DNA of 64,000 bases from the NCBI GenBank assembly GCA_030433805.1, contig JARUXA010000002.1, positions 186,001 to 250,000 on the forward strand. Reading direction: 5' to 3'. The notes below the pieces were generated by a model. It saw nothing but the letters and a program-made list of their open reading frames with translations. It searched no databases and had not been told where the DNA came from. The position numbers were made by a program, and so were the translations under genes. Positions 24,458 to 33,510 of the stretch are shown here, in pieces. This DNA comes from Sphingomonas sp. PsM26 (GTDB lineage Bacteria; Pseudomonadota; Alphaproteobacteria; Sphingomonadales; Sphingomonadaceae). The stretch's first letter is position 1. Each line of letters starts with the position of its first letter.

Positions 24458-25411
24458 TTATTTCTTGATGAGCCCGATTTCAACGAGCCGCTCGTACAGA
24501 TAATCGTGCGACGTGATCGACGTCGGGTAGCGATCCGGGTTTCCGGCGGTGATCGTCTGCGGCAGCGTCTTGATCAGGAAATCGGGTGCGGGATGCAGGA
24601 AGAACGGCATCGAATAGCGCGAATGGCCGCGACGCTCGGGCGGCGGGTTGACGACGCGGTGCGTGGTCGACGGCAGGACGTGGTTGGTCAGCCGCTGCAG
24701 CATGTCGCCGACGTTGACGACCATCGCGCCCTCCGGCGGCTTGATCGCGAGCCAGTTGCCGTCCTTGTCGAGCAGTTCGAGCCCGGCTTCCTCCGCGCCC
24801 AGCAGCAACGTGATGAGGTTGATGTCCTCATGCGCGCCTGCGCGGACGCCGGGTGCGTCAGCCGGGATCGGGGGGTAGTGGAGCAGGCGCAGCACCGAAT
24901 TGCCGTCCTTGACCGCGGGATCGAACCAGTCGGGGGCGAGCCCGAGATGCCGTGCGATCGCGGACAGCAGCCGGTCGCCTGCGGTGTCGAATGCTGCAAA
25001 CAGTTCGATGAAGGTGGCGCGGAATCCTTCGGGCTGGTCGGGCCAGACGTTGGGGGTCATTTGCCCCTCGAAGCGATGCCCCTTCGCGAGTTCGCGGCCG
25101 ACGTGCCAGAATTCCTTGAGGTCGACATGCGTCGCGCCCTTGGCGATCTCGGTCTTGAACGGGGTGTAGCCGCGCGCACCGCCGCCGCCCTCGACGAGGT
25201 ATTGGCGCTTGGTTTCCTCGGGCAACGTGAAGAACGCTTCGGTCATCGCCCAGGCGCGCGCGATCAGATCGGCGGGGACGCCGTGGTCCGAGACGACCGC
25301 GAAGCCATAGCGTTCGAACGAACCACCGAGCGCGGCGGCAAAGGCATCGGGATCTTTCGCTTCGTCGGCGAGCGAAAGCGCAGGGACCTGCGCGGCGGGA
25401 GAATCAGACAT
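24458..25411 (-). CDS. 2-oxoglutarate/Fe(II)-dependent oxygenase (isopenicillin-N-synthase-like)
   Basis: 317 aa. The N-terminal DIOX_N-type region includes YGFAVVSDHGVP. The iron ligands are His194 and Asp196 (AHEDINLITLL) and His251 (STTHRVVNP), and the 2OG-binding Arg265/Ser267 are in RYSMPFF. All are intact, so it should be an active oxygenase; the presence of RYS indicates 2-oxoglutarate use rather than a true isopenicillin N synthase. The substrate is not predictable. It lies upstream of hom on the same strand with a 95-base gap. Confidence 0.91.
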   Translation of the reverse strand: MSDSPAAQVPALSLADEAKDPDAFAAALGGSFERYGFAVVSDHGVPADLIARAWAMTEAFFTLPEETKRQYLVEGGGGARGYTPFKTEIAKGATHVDLKEFWHVGRELAKGHRFEGQMTPNVWPDQPEGFRATFIELFAAFDTAGDRLLSAIARHLGLAPDWFDPAVKDGNSVLRLLHYPPIPADAPGVRAGAHEDINLITLLLGAEEAGLELLDKDGNWLAIKPPEGAMVVNVGDMLQRLTNHVLPSTTHRVVNPPPERRGHSRYSMPFFLHPAPDFLIKTLPQTITAGNPDRYPTSITSHDYLYERLVEIGLIKK

Positions 25412-25608
25412 GGTCAAGCGTCCATCACACGGGGAATTTGGGCCGCCATACCGCCAATTGGGGCCGCGGGACAATTGGCGCGTGATGAACCCGAAGCGCG
25501 TCGCCGCAGATTCTGCGGGCAGGTAATCTGGCAAGATATCACGCGACGCTACGGAAAAAGCGCGTTTTGCAGGGTGACCTTCCCGACTGGCTAGGGCATG
25601 TCGAGATC

Positions 25609-26841
25609 ATGTCCGATCGTGTTGTTCCGCTCGAACGGGTCGATGGCCCGCCCATTCGGCTTGCGGAGTTCGTACCGCTGGTGGCGGCGCTGATGGCGCT
25701 GGGTGCGCTGGGGATCGATTCGATGCTCCCGGCGCTTCCAGATATCTCGCGGCGGCTGCATGTCGATGCCATCCTGGACGGACCGCTGATCCTCACCGTG
25801 TTTGTCGTGGGGCTAGGTGTCGGGCAGTTGATCCACGGCCCGCTGACCGATCGGTTCGGGCGCCGGCCGATCCTGATCTGCGGGTTGATCTGTTATGCAC
25901 TCGGCAATCTGCTGGCGGGATTGGCGAGCAGCTTTACGTTGTTGCTGATCGTCCGCTTCATCACAGGGCTCGCGATCGCATCGAGCCGGGTGGTGACGAT
26001 CGCGCTGATTCGCGACTGCTTCTCGGGACGTGCGATGGCGCAGGTGACGAGCCTGGCGTTCATGGTGTTCATGGCGGTGCCGATCGTCGCGCCAAGCTTC
26101 GGGCAGGCGGTGTTGCTGGTCGGGTCGTGGCGGCTGATCTTCGAGGTGATCGCCGCGGCGGCGCTCGCGTGCCTTATCTGGTTCGCGATCCGGATGCCCG
26201 AGACGCTGCCGCGCGAACGGCATATCCCACTCTCCATCGTGACACTCGCGCGCGGGTGGCGGCAGACGCTGTCCGACCGTTATTCGCTCGGCTACACCGC
26301 CGCGGCGATGATCGCGCAGGGGGCGATCTTCGGGTACCTCGGGTCGATCCAGCCGATCATGCAGCACGTCTTCCACCGGCCTGCGCTGCTCGGCGGCGTG
26401 TTCGCGGCATCGGCGGGCACGATGGCGGTGGCGAACCTGCTCAACTCCAAAATCGTGATGCGGATCGGGATGCGACGCATTTCGCAGACCGCGCTGGTGG
26501 TGATGATCCTGTCGTCGGGCGCGGGGCTGATCATCGGACAGGCGGGGGACGAACCGCTGCTCGTCTTCGTGCTGTTGCAGGCGATCACGATGGCGTGCTT
26601 CGGTCTGGCAACGTCGAACATGTCGGCGATGGCGATGGAGAACATGGGCGCGATCGCGGGCACGGCCTCGAGCGTCCAGGGGTTTTTCGGCATCACGATC
26701 GGCGGGCTGATCGGTTGGGCGATCGGGCGGAGCTTCGACGGGACGACGGTGCCGTTGCATCTCGGTTTCTTCATCGCGGGAGTCGCGGGACTGGTGATCG
26801 CAGCGATTGTCGAGCGGGGAAGGCTGTTTCGTCCGAGCTGA
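25609..26841 (+). CDS. Bcr/CflA-type MFS drug exporter (paralogue 1)
   Basis: 410 aa, 12 predicted membrane segments. MFS motif A is GPLTDRFGRRPIL after TM2, and the TM1 region GIDSMLPALPDIS is typical of Bcr/CflA exporters. The motif ASSVQGFFGITIG in the C-terminal half is shared with the second copy at 62398-63624. Family members export bicyclomycin, sulfonamides or chloramphenicol with the proton gradient. The ATG at 25609 gives a normal N-terminus; a TTG 42 bases upstream is also open. It is divergent from the oxygenase gene. Confidence 0.9.
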   Translation: MSDRVVPLERVDGPPIRLAEFVPLVAALMALGALGIDSMLPALPDISRRLHVDAILDGPLILTVFVVGLGVGQLIHGPLTDRFGRRPILICGLICYALGNLLAGLASSFTLLLIVRFITGLAIASSRVVTIALIRDCFSGRAMAQVTSLAFMVFMAVPIVAPSFGQAVLLVGSWRLIFEVIAAAALACLIWFAIRMPETLPRERHIPLSIVTLARGWRQTLSDRYSLGYTAAAMIAQGAIFGYLGSIQPIMQHVFHRPALLGGVFAASAGTMAVANLLNSKIVMRIGMRRISQTALVVMILSSGAGLIIGQAGDEPLLVFVLLQAITMACFGLATSNMSAMAMENMGAIAGTASSVQGFFGITIGGLIGWAIGRSFDGTTVPLHLGFFIAGVAGLVIAAIVERGRLFRPS

Positions 26842-26937
26842 TCGTTTCGGGGCCGGGATGCGGAACCGATCGAGTGCTGCTAGGTTCGCTTGTATGACCG
26901 CACCCCGCATCGGGCCGGGGCGGACGGGAGACACGAC

Positions 26938-27288
26938 ATGAGCATTGGTGGCCATCAAGTGCCCGGCGAAGGCTCGGGCGACGACGGGTTCGACGAAGAA
27001 GGCTATGACGAGAGCCAGCGTGCCGAGATCCTTGAGGTCACGCGCGACGGTCCGACCGACGGCACGATCCTGACCGATCTCAATCCCGACATCGCCTCGG
27101 AAAACGACGACGATGATGAGGATGAGGACGACCTCGAGATGCAGGACGGCGAGGTCGGCGAGGAAGACGACGATGCCGACGAGGATGAGGACGATCTCGA
27201 CGAGGACGACCTGCAGGACGACGTCGATGGCGACGCGATCGACGACGAAGAGCTGACCGACCGCGACGACGCAGCGCTCCGACCCTAG
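26938..27288 (+). CDS. Very acidic, low-complexity hypothetical protein
   Basis: 116 aa with no hydrophobic core. From about residue 55 it is almost entirely Asp/Glu (ENDDDDEDEDDLEMQDGE, then EEDDDADEDEDDLDEDD), so it must be disordered and strongly negative. The N-terminal part (about 1-50) is more mixed and might be a short folded or binding segment. The ATG at 26938 has GGGAG upstream. The GC-rich shadow frame on the other strand is an artefact of GAC/GAG codons. Role unknown; ion binding, DNA mimicry or chaperoning of basic proteins are possibilities only. Confidence 0.72.
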   Translation: MSIGGHQVPGEGSGDDGFDEEGYDESQRAEILEVTRDGPTDGTILTDLNPDIASENDDDDEDEDDLEMQDGEVGEEDDDADEDEDDLDEDDLQDDVDGDAIDDEELTDRDDAALRP

Positions 27289-27426
27289 ACGGATGCGGTG
27301 GACCGGTTTGCCGGTCCGCCGTACCGGTCTCGCGACCGCCGACCCGCACGCGGCGCCGGGAACGGTGCCGGGGGCGGGTCGTTACGCATCATTCGCCTTT
27401 CCCGTTTCCAGCGCTCGAGCACCATC

Positions 27427-28137
27427 ATGTCCCCCAAGCTGATCCTCCCCGTATCCCTGATCCTGCTCGCAGGGTGCGCGCAGAGCGAACCGGTCGATAA
27501 CAGCATGATCGGCAACAGCACTGCGATCGTGGGTGCGCCGGACGCGGACGAGCAGAATGCGCTGGCGCTCGACGCGGAAGACGCGCGCGCGATGGGGGCA
27601 GCCGACGACGAAGCCGATGCCGCCGATGCGAGCGCGAACGGCGCCGTGGCGAACGGCGAACTGCCGCTCGACCCGCCGGCACCCGGCACGCCGGGCGGGC
27701 TGCCGGATGACCGGACGCCCGTATCGGAGGCCAAATTCACCCCCGACAGCGCGCAGGGTGCCGCCTCTGTGGTGCAGACCTATTTCGGGTTGCTCGGTGC
27801 GCGACGGTTTGTCGATGCGCGGGCGCTATGGCAGTCGAACGCGGACGGCGCGGGGCGCGATCCTGCTGCCTTCGCCGCGGCGTTCGATCGGTATAGCGAA
27901 TATCACGCCAACGTCGGTGCGCCGGGCCGGATCGACGCGGGGGCGGGGCAGCGCGATGTGACCGTGCCGGTGCAGGTCTACGCCCGGTTGAAGGCGGATC
28001 GAGCCCCCGACTATGCGATCGGGACGGTCACGCTGCACCGCGCCGGCGACATCGATGGCGCAACCGCCGAGCAAAAGCAGTGGAAGATTGCCAAGGTTGC
28101 ACTTGCGCCGGTCGCCAAGGCCGTGCCGAAACGCTGA
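27427..28137 (+). CDS. Putative lipoprotein of unknown function
   Basis: 236 aa. The lipobox LLAGC (Cys16) after a hydrophobic stretch marks it as a lipoprotein. Residues 30-110 are Ala/Asp/Pro-rich and probably disordered. The C-terminal part (from about 115, SVVQTYFGLLGARRFVDARALW) resembles the small alpha+beta NTF2-like/DUF4878-type fold common in lipoproteins, but I cannot prove it. The ATG at 27427 precedes the signal sequence directly. A hairpin at 27300-27317 lies between it and the acidic protein gene. Confidence 0.78.
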   Translation: MSPKLILPVSLILLAGCAQSEPVDNSMIGNSTAIVGAPDADEQNALALDAEDARAMGAADDEADAADASANGAVANGELPLDPPAPGTPGGLPDDRTPVSEAKFTPDSAQGAASVVQTYFGLLGARRFVDARALWQSNADGAGRDPAAFAAAFDRYSEYHANVGAPGRIDAGAGQRDVTVPVQVYARLKADRAPDYAIGTVTLHRAGDIDGATAEQKQWKIAKVALAPVAKAVPKR

Positions 28138-28145
28138 AGCAACGC

Positions 28146-28352
28146 TTATAACCCGCTGGCGATGTTCGCAAAATTCGAAACATCGGATGGCGTGAGCGTT
28201 GTGCCGGTAGCATCCGTCACCGTCGCTTGTCCGGGTGGCGTCTCAGCCTGTTTGGCTGGCGCGAAACCGACCGTGTCGACCGCCATGTAGATGATGCCGG
28301 CTGCCCACATCAGCGCAGACCACCGGCTCAGGAAAAGTTTGCGGTACGGCAT
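28146..28352 (-). CDS. Small single-pass membrane protein, hypothetical
   Basis: 68 aa. One hydrophobic segment (WSALMWAAGIIYMAVDTVGF, about 10-29) with a positive N-terminus, then a short polar tail. There is no family I recognise. The ATG at 28352 is the natural start for the membrane segment. It is convergent with the lipoprotein gene, with eight bases between stops, which supports it as a real gene, but its small size leaves doubt. Confidence 0.5.
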   Translation of the reverse strand: MPYRKLFLSRWSALMWAAGIIYMAVDTVGFAPAKQAETPPGQATVTDATGTTLTPSDVSNFANIASGL

Positions 28353-28399
28353 AGGATCGGTATCGGCCGACAGCGTTAACGTCGGGCATACGGCTATGC

Positions 28400-28588
28400 T
28401 TAATGGTGCGTGCGATCCGCCTTCGGCTTTTTCGCATCCGCTTCCTCGACCGCCTTGGCGATATGCTCGGCCGACTGCTTGGCCGCGTCGGGCGTGAACG
28501 ATTCGGCCATGCCTTCCGGCCCGTCGAGCAGGATCTCTCCGTCTTCCTCGACAGCATCGATCGGTTTGTCGTGCGGATTCTTGGCCAA
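28400..28588 (-). CDS. Small acidic hypothetical protein
   Basis: 62 aa from a TTG start at 28588 with AGGAG eight bases upstream; there is no ATG in the right place. The sequence AKNPHDKPIDAVEEDGEILLDGPEG leads into an amphipathic Ala/Glu/Lys helix (AAKQSAEHIAKAVEEADAKK). No membrane segment or domain. It is divergent from the Crp/Fnr gene across about 70 bases. Function unknown. Confidence 0.55.
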   Translation of the reverse strand: MAKNPHDKPIDAVEEDGEILLDGPEGMAESFTPDAAKQSAEHIAKAVEEADAKKPKADRTHH

Positions 28589-28657
28589 GATAACGTCTCC
28601 TATAGACAAAACGCGAACTTCCCGGCCATGTTCCGCGCAAGGGGTCCGATCGCACGC

Positions 28658-29365
28658 ATGTATATCGACAAGTTTCTGAAAACGCACCGGACGCCCGTTC
28701 TGGACGCGGAGGACGTGGCGGCGATCGACGCGAGCGCCGCGCGGACCACGACGTTCAACGCACGCCAGATCTTCATCCGGCAACACACGCCGCTATCGCA
28801 ATGCACGTTGTTGCTCGACGGGTTCGTCGAACGGTTCAAGGATACGCCCGATGGCCGCCGGCAGATCCTGGCGATCCATGTTCCTGGCGATTTCGTGGAC
28901 TTGCACAGCTATCCGCTCAAGCGGCTGGAGCATTCGGTCGCGGCGCTGACTGATATCAAGGTCGCGCTGTTCCCGCATGCGGGCATCCGCGAACTCACCG
29001 CACGATCCGCGACGATCACCGAATTGCTGTGGAAATCGACGATGATCGATGCCGCGATCAACCGCGAATGGATCGTTTCGATCGGCGCGCGCGGCGCAGC
29101 GGTGCGGCTGGCGCATTTGTTCTGCGAGATGTTCGTCCGGCTGGAACGCGCAGGCATGGCGTCGGGCACGAAGTTCGACCTGCCGCTGACGCAGGTGGAT
29201 CTGGCCGATGCGACCGGGCTCACCGCCGTCCACGCCAACCGCATGTTGCGGCAGTTGCGCGAGGACGGGCTGGTGACGTTCCGTCAGGGCGTGGTCGAGA
29301 TCGTCGATTGGGACCGCCTGCGCGCCTTCGCCGAATTCGACCCCACCTATCTGTTCCTCGACTGA
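28658..29365 (+). CDS. Crp/Fnr-family transcriptional regulator
   Basis: 235 aa. A cNMP-binding-type beta-roll (about 15-125: FIRQHTPLSQCTLLLDGFVERF, GRRQILAIHVPGDFVDLHS) is followed by a dimer helix and a C-terminal winged helix with LTQVDLADATGLTAVHANRMLRQL as helix-turn-helix. No N-terminal cysteine cluster is present, so oxygen sensing by a 4Fe-4S cluster is unlikely; the ligand is unknown. Sphingomonads carry several such regulators. The ATG at 28658 is used; one at 28628 adds 10 residues. It is divergent from the small acidic protein gene. Confidence 0.88.
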   Translation: MYIDKFLKTHRTPVLDAEDVAAIDASAARTTTFNARQIFIRQHTPLSQCTLLLDGFVERFKDTPDGRRQILAIHVPGDFVDLHSYPLKRLEHSVAALTDIKVALFPHAGIRELTARSATITELLWKSTMIDAAINREWIVSIGARGAAVRLAHLFCEMFVRLERAGMASGTKFDLPLTQVDLADATGLTAVHANRMLRQLREDGLVTFRQGVVEIVDWDRLRAFAEFDPTYLFLD

Positions 29366-29375
29366 CGCCTGCGCG

Positions 29376-30047
29376 TCATCGCGGCAGGTAATGCGTCTGC
29401 GCGGCGTCGGTCGCGTTGATCGCGAGGATCGAGCGCGCCTCGCTGATCGGCAGCGGGCGACCCTCCCGGTCGACCGAGGCACCGATCACTCGGTTTAACA
29501 GTTCCTGGCCTTCCTTCCACCAGCCGATGCCGCTCGCGGCGTTGAGATGGCCTTGCTCGCCCGCGTCGACGAAATGGCTTCCCCAGCCGACCGCGAGGCT
29601 GTGCGCGCGCTCGATCGCGATCCACGGGTCGTCCCGGCTCGCGACGACGATCGACGGGAAGGGGAGCGGGGCGGTCGGCGTCGGGCCGAACGTTGCGAGT
29701 TCCGCGTGGGCATCGGGCCGGTCGACATCGGCGGGTGCCACCAGCAGCGCGCCCGCGACCGGCCAGCCATAGGGTTGGCGCGTCATTTCGGCCCACCACG
29801 CCACCGCGAGGCAACCGAGACTGTGCGCAGCAAGGATCACCGGGGCCTTGGCCTGGCGGATCGCCTGATCGAGCTTGGTCACCCAGGCATTGCGGTGTGG
29901 CGTGTGCCACATGCCGAGTTCGACGCGAACGGTATCTGGCCGTGCCGACTCCCAGAGAGTCTGCCAGTGCGACGGACCCGAGCCACCCAGGCCGGGGACC
30001 GTCAATATGGTCGGTTGCACGGGGTCGAAACTTGAAAAGCTGCCCAT
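29376..30047 (-). CDS. RBBP9/YdeN-family alpha/beta hydrolase
   Basis: 223 aa. The pattern TILTVPGLGGSGPSHWQTLWE at the start and nucleophile elbow AAHSLGCLAV (Ser about 76) are characteristic of the RBBP9/YdeN serine hydrolases. The catalytic His is probably in AGEQGHLNAASGIG and the Asp in VASRDDPWI. Members are small cytosolic hydrolases with few known substrates. The ATG at 30047 begins just before the first strand. It converges with the Crp/Fnr gene ten bases away. Confidence 0.88.
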   Translation of the reverse strand: MGSFSSFDPVQPTILTVPGLGGSGPSHWQTLWESARPDTVRVELGMWHTPHRNAWVTKLDQAIRQAKAPVILAAHSLGCLAVAWWAEMTRQPYGWPVAGALLVAPADVDRPDAHAELATFGPTPTAPLPFPSIVVASRDDPWIAIERAHSLAVGWGSHFVDAGEQGHLNAASGIGWWKEGQELLNRVIGASVDREGRPLPISEARSILAINATDAAQTHYLPR

Positions 30048-30309
30048 CGATGCTCTCCCACAGAGGTAGGAAGACGTGACCGGCGTTGCTCTAGGGGGAC
30101 ACCGTGCGGCCACGTCTTCCGGTCCCCAAAGCTATTCCTACTGGGATGGTAGGCAATAGGCCTGCGCCAGAATGAAGACCGCGTGCGCCGGACCGATGCC
30201 GCCGCCCCGATCGGCCGATCACGACGGCGCGACTCGAGTGCGCTTGGGGTCTCGGGCGAAGCTTGATAGGGGGTGGCGATGGCCCCCTTTTCCCAATTCC
30301 GTTGTACCG

Positions 30310-31098
30310 ATGCCCAAGATCAGGGCTGATCAACTGCTGGTCGATCGTGGCCTCGTCGAGAGTCGCACGCGCGCGCAGGCGCTGATCATGGCGGGCTTGG
30401 TGTTCGCGGGCGATCGCAAGATCGACAAGCCGGGGCAGGCGGTGGGCGACGACGTGCTGCTCGACGTGCGCGGACGGGATCATCCCTGGGTCTCGCGCGG
30501 CGGGATCAAGCTGGCGCACGGGCTCGACGCGACCGGATGGTCCGTCACGGACATGGTGGCGATCGACGTGGGGTCATCGACCGGCGGGTTTACCGATGTC
30601 TTGCTCCAGCGCGGCGCGGCGCGCGTCTATGCGGTCGACAGCGGGACCAACCAGCTGGCGTGGAAGATCCGACAGGACGACCGCGTGATCGTCCACGAAC
30701 AGACCAGCGCGCGCATCCTGACTTCGGTGCATATTCCCGAGCCGATCGACCTGATCGTGTGCGACGCGAGTTTTATTGGGCTCGCCAAGGTACTGGAGGT
30801 CCCGCTGCGGTTTGCCAAAACCGACGGGAAGCTGCTGGCGTTGATCAAGCCGCAGTTCGAGGCGGGGCGCGGTGAGGTCGGCAAGGGGGGCGTCGTGCGC
30901 GACCCTGTGATCCATGCCCGTGTGTGCGACGAGGTGTCCGCCTGGCTGACCGGGCAGGGGTGGCGGATCGTCACGCTGGTCGAAAGCCCGATCACCGGGC
31001 CCGAAGGCAATGTCGAATTCCTGATCGCTGCGGAACGGGGCGCCGCTCCGAACATACCCGCAAATAATGCCGACGTGGCCCCGCAACTTCCCCTATAG
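30310..31098 (+). CDS. tlyA: TlyA-family rRNA 2'-O-methyltransferase
   Basis: 262 aa. An S4 RNA-binding domain covers about 1-60 (IRADQLLVDRGLVESRTRAQALIMAGLV). The FtsJ-type methyltransferase domain follows with DVGSSTGGFTDVLLQRGA as SAM-binding loop and IKPQFEAGRGEVGKGG. TlyA 2'-O-methylates 16S and/or 23S rRNA cytidines at the subunit interface; loss causes capreomycin resistance in mycobacteria. It was once called a haemolysin. The ATG at 30310 starts the S4 domain. The 260 bases upstream separate it from the divergent hydrolase and hold no clear gene. Confidence 0.94.
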   Translation: MPKIRADQLLVDRGLVESRTRAQALIMAGLVFAGDRKIDKPGQAVGDDVLLDVRGRDHPWVSRGGIKLAHGLDATGWSVTDMVAIDVGSSTGGFTDVLLQRGAARVYAVDSGTNQLAWKIRQDDRVIVHEQTSARILTSVHIPEPIDLIVCDASFIGLAKVLEVPLRFAKTDGKLLALIKPQFEAGRGEVGKGGVVRDPVIHARVCDEVSAWLTGQGWRIVTLVESPITGPEGNVEFLIAAERGAAPNIPANNADVAPQLPL

Positions 31099-31176
31099 CG
31101 GCGGGGTATGGCCTGTACGGAGCGCTGGCTTGCGAGCGCGTCCGGTCAGTGTAGTTCAATGAGGAGAGGGCGCGAG

Positions 31177-31761
31177 ATGGCCACGAACACGGCGGGGAAC
31201 ATGGCGGGCAGCATCGTGTCGCAGAAACAGTTGCGCGCGTCCTTCCTGCGCTGGACCGCGTTGACGGTGCCGGGGATGTTGCTGCTTGGGTTCGGTGCGG
31301 CGCAGCTTGCGCCCACCGGCAAGAGCAATGCGTGGTACGCCGCGCTGAACAAGCCGGCGTTCAATCCGCCCGACTGGGTTTTCCCGGTCGCCTGGTCGCT
31401 GCTCTATGTCATTCTGGGGATCGCGCTGGCGATGATCCTCAATGCACGCGGGGCGCGCCTGCGGACCCCGGCGCTGATCGTGTTCTTTGCACAGCTGATT
31501 ATCAACCTGTCCTGGTCGCCGCTGTTTTTCGGGCTGCATCAGGTGGTGTTCGCGCTCGTGCTGGTCGGGCTGATGTTCGGCGTGACGATGCTGATGACGA
31601 TCCTGTTCTCGCAGGTGCGCGGGCTCGCCGCGGTGCTGCTGGTACCGTATCTTGCCTGGTTGCTGTTCGCAGCGTATCTCAACTACGAGATTCTGGCGCT
31701 CAACCCCGGGGTGGAAACCCTTGCACCGGGTTCGACGACCACCCAGATTATTGCGACATAA
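31177..31761 (+). CDS. tspO: TspO/MBR family tryptophan-rich sensory protein
   Basis: 194 aa. Five membrane helices with the family residues WYAALNKPAFNPPDWVFPVAWSLLY, NLSWSPLFF and YLAWLLFAAYLNYEI. TspO is an outer-membrane or membrane protein that binds porphyrins and cholesterol-like ligands; in Rhodobacter it adjusts photosynthesis and stress genes. It has a longer N-terminus (about 30 residues) than the usual 155-160 aa proteins. The ATG at 31177 follows GAGGAGAGGG. It is 78 bases after tlyA and 20 bases before ubiK, so probably co-transcribed. Confidence 0.93.
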   Translation: MATNTAGNMAGSIVSQKQLRASFLRWTALTVPGMLLLGFGAAQLAPTGKSNAWYAALNKPAFNPPDWVFPVAWSLLYVILGIALAMILNARGARLRTPALIVFFAQLIINLSWSPLFFGLHQVVFALVLVGLMFGVTMLMTILFSQVRGLAAVLLVPYLAWLLFAAYLNYEILALNPGVETLAPGSTTTQIIAT

Positions 31762-31780
31762 GTTCGATTGGAATCCCCAG

Positions 31781-32068
31781 ATGCAAGCCGACAACAAGAT
31801 CTTCGATGATTTCGCCAAGTTCATCAACGGCGCGGCCGGCACGCTTGCCGGCGTCGGGCGCGAAGCCGAGGCCGGTGCACGGTCGCGTGCGCGCGAATGG
31901 ATCGGTGGCCTCGATTTCGTCTCGCGCGACGAGTTCGAAGTGGTGAAGGCGATGGCGACCGCCGCGCGGGACGAAGCCGATGCACTCCGCGCGCGGCTCG
32001 ATGCGCTCGAGGCCAAGTCGGCTGGCACCACGACCACGCCGCCTTCGAGCCCCGCAACCGGAGTCTGA
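31781..32068 (+). CDS. ubiK: Ubiquinone biosynthesis accessory factor UbiK
   Basis: 95 aa, the size of the UbiK/YqiC (BMFP) family. The N-terminus is an amphipathic helix (NKIFDDFAKFINGAAGTLAGV) that contacts membrane or UbiJ, followed by DFVSRDEFEVVKAMATAARDEADALRARLDALE, a trimeric coiled coil. It assists aerobic ubiquinone synthesis as part of the soluble Ubi complex. The Thr/Pro tail is not conserved. The ATG at 31781 starts the amphipathic helix. Confidence 0.88.
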   Translation: MQADNKIFDDFAKFINGAAGTLAGVGREAEAGARSRAREWIGGLDFVSRDEFEVVKAMATAARDEADALRARLDALEAKSAGTTTTPPSSPATGV

Positions 32069-32173
32069 CCTCATCTTATCCACAGGAAATTCGCCGGGCG
32101 TTCCCACCTATCGCTTGTGTCGTCGCGCCCGAGCGGCCACCCTTTCGACCGTAACGCGGACGGAGGGCTCGTA

Positions 32174-32677
32174 ATGGTGTTGGATGAAGCCGATTTCGAC
32201 CGTGACGATGCGGCCCCGATCGACATGCTCGAGAGCTATTTCGCGGCACACGGCTGGGATTACGAGCGGCAGGACGACGAAGTCATCGCCAAGGTCAAGG
32301 GCAGCTGGGCGCAATATGAATTGCGCGCGCTGTGGCGCGACGAGGATGGCGTCATCCAGTTCCTCGCGTTCCCGGATATCAAGGTCACCGACGACAAGCG
32401 CGCGGCGATGTACGAGGCGATCGGGCTGATCAACGAGCAGTTGTGGGTCGGCCATTTCGAATTGTGGTCGTCGAGCGGCATTCTGCTGTACCGTCACGCC
32501 GCGATGATCGACGGCGATGGCGGCACCTTGTCGCTGGGATCGGCCGAACTGATGGTGGAAAGCGCGATCGACGAGTGCGAGCGTTTTTACCCGGTGTTCC
32601 AGTTTATCCTGTGGGGCGGCAAGACGCCCAAGGAAGCGCTCGCCGCGGCGATGACCGAAACCCAGGGCGAAGCCTGA
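32174..32677 (+). CDS. YbjN-domain protein
   Basis: 167 aa cytosolic protein with a YbjN/T3SS-chaperone-like fold: DMLESYFAAHGWDYERQDDEVIAKVKG, LRALWRDEDGVIQFLAF and ALGSAELMVESAIDECERFYPVFQFILW-type C-terminal region. It carries no catalytic residues. YbjN in E. coli affects motility and stress responses; the alphaproteobacterial proteins are uncharacterised and commonly sit next to proC, as here. The ATG at 32174 has GGAGG upstream. It is five bases before proC. Confidence 0.88.
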   Translation: MVLDEADFDRDDAAPIDMLESYFAAHGWDYERQDDEVIAKVKGSWAQYELRALWRDEDGVIQFLAFPDIKVTDDKRAAMYEAIGLINEQLWVGHFELWSSSGILLYRHAAMIDGDGGTLSLGSAELMVESAIDECERFYPVFQFILWGGKTPKEALAAAMTETQGEA

Positions 32678-32681
32678 GCCT

Positions 32682-33491
32682 GTGAGCGAGACCCGCGTGG
32701 GCCGGATCTGGATGATCGGGTGCGGCAATATGGGCGGCGCGATGCTGCGCCGCTGGATCGCGAGTGGCGTGGTGGCGGGTGCCGATGTCGACGTGGTCAA
32801 CCGGTCCGATCGCGCGCTCCCCGAGGGGGTGCGACAGGCACGCGATCTGCCGGACGGGCCGTTGCCCGATTTTGTGATCCTCGCGATGAAGCCGCAGCAG
32901 GTCGATGACATTGCTGCGCGCTATGCCGAGCGGCTGGCGGGTGTCGCGATGCTCGTGTCGATCCTTGCCGGGGTTGAGGAAGCCGCCCTGTCGGCGCGGT
33001 TCCAGGCTGGCGCGATCGTTCGGGCGATGCCCAATCTCCCGGTGGCGATCGGCAAAGGAGTCGTTGCGCTCGATAGTGCCAGCGCGTCCGCAACGGCGCG
33101 CGCGCTGGTCGAGCAACTGATGCTACCGCTTGGCCTCGTGGAGTGGGTCGCGCCGGCGCAATTCGACGCGGTTACCGCGCTTGCCGGGAGCGGGCCTGCC
33201 TTTCTGTATCGTTTCATCGACTCGCTCGCGGCGGCGGGCGTCGCCCAAGGGTTGCCGCGCGATCAGGCCGAGCGGCTTGCGCTCGCAACCGTGGAAGGGG
33301 CGGGATTGTTGGCAGCTTCGGCGAGCGTCGCGCCGGGTGCGCTGGCAGATCAAGTCGCCAGTCCTGGCGGATCGACGCGCAAGGGTCTCAATGTGCTCGA
33401 CGCCGACAAGGCGCTAGACGGGCTGTTAACCGAAACGATTGCAGCGGCGACGCGGCGCAATGCAGAGATGGCTGCGGCGGCGCGAGGCTGA
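32682..33491 (+). CDS. proC: Pyrroline-5-carboxylate reductase
   Basis: 269 aa, normal for ProC. It reduces pyrroline-5-carboxylate to proline with NAD(P)H. The nucleotide motif IGCGNMGGAM is at about 12-21, and the C-terminal domain has TALAGSGPAFLYRFIDSLA and SPGGSTRKGL, the usual substrate region. The start is GTG at 32682, four bases after the stop of the YbjN gene, so the two are coupled. The downstream MarR gene converges, with 19 bases between stops. Confidence 0.95.
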   Translation: MSETRVGRIWMIGCGNMGGAMLRRWIASGVVAGADVDVVNRSDRALPEGVRQARDLPDGPLPDFVILAMKPQQVDDIAARYAERLAGVAMLVSILAGVEEAALSARFQAGAIVRAMPNLPVAIGKGVVALDSASASATARALVEQLMLPLGLVEWVAPAQFDAVTALAGSGPAFLYRFIDSLAAAGVAQGLPRDQAERLALATVEGAGLLAASASVAPGALADQVASPGGSTRKGLNVLDADKALDGLLTETIAAATRRNAEMAAAARG

Positions 33492-33510
33492 GGCCTGACT
33501 GCGTCGCTGG

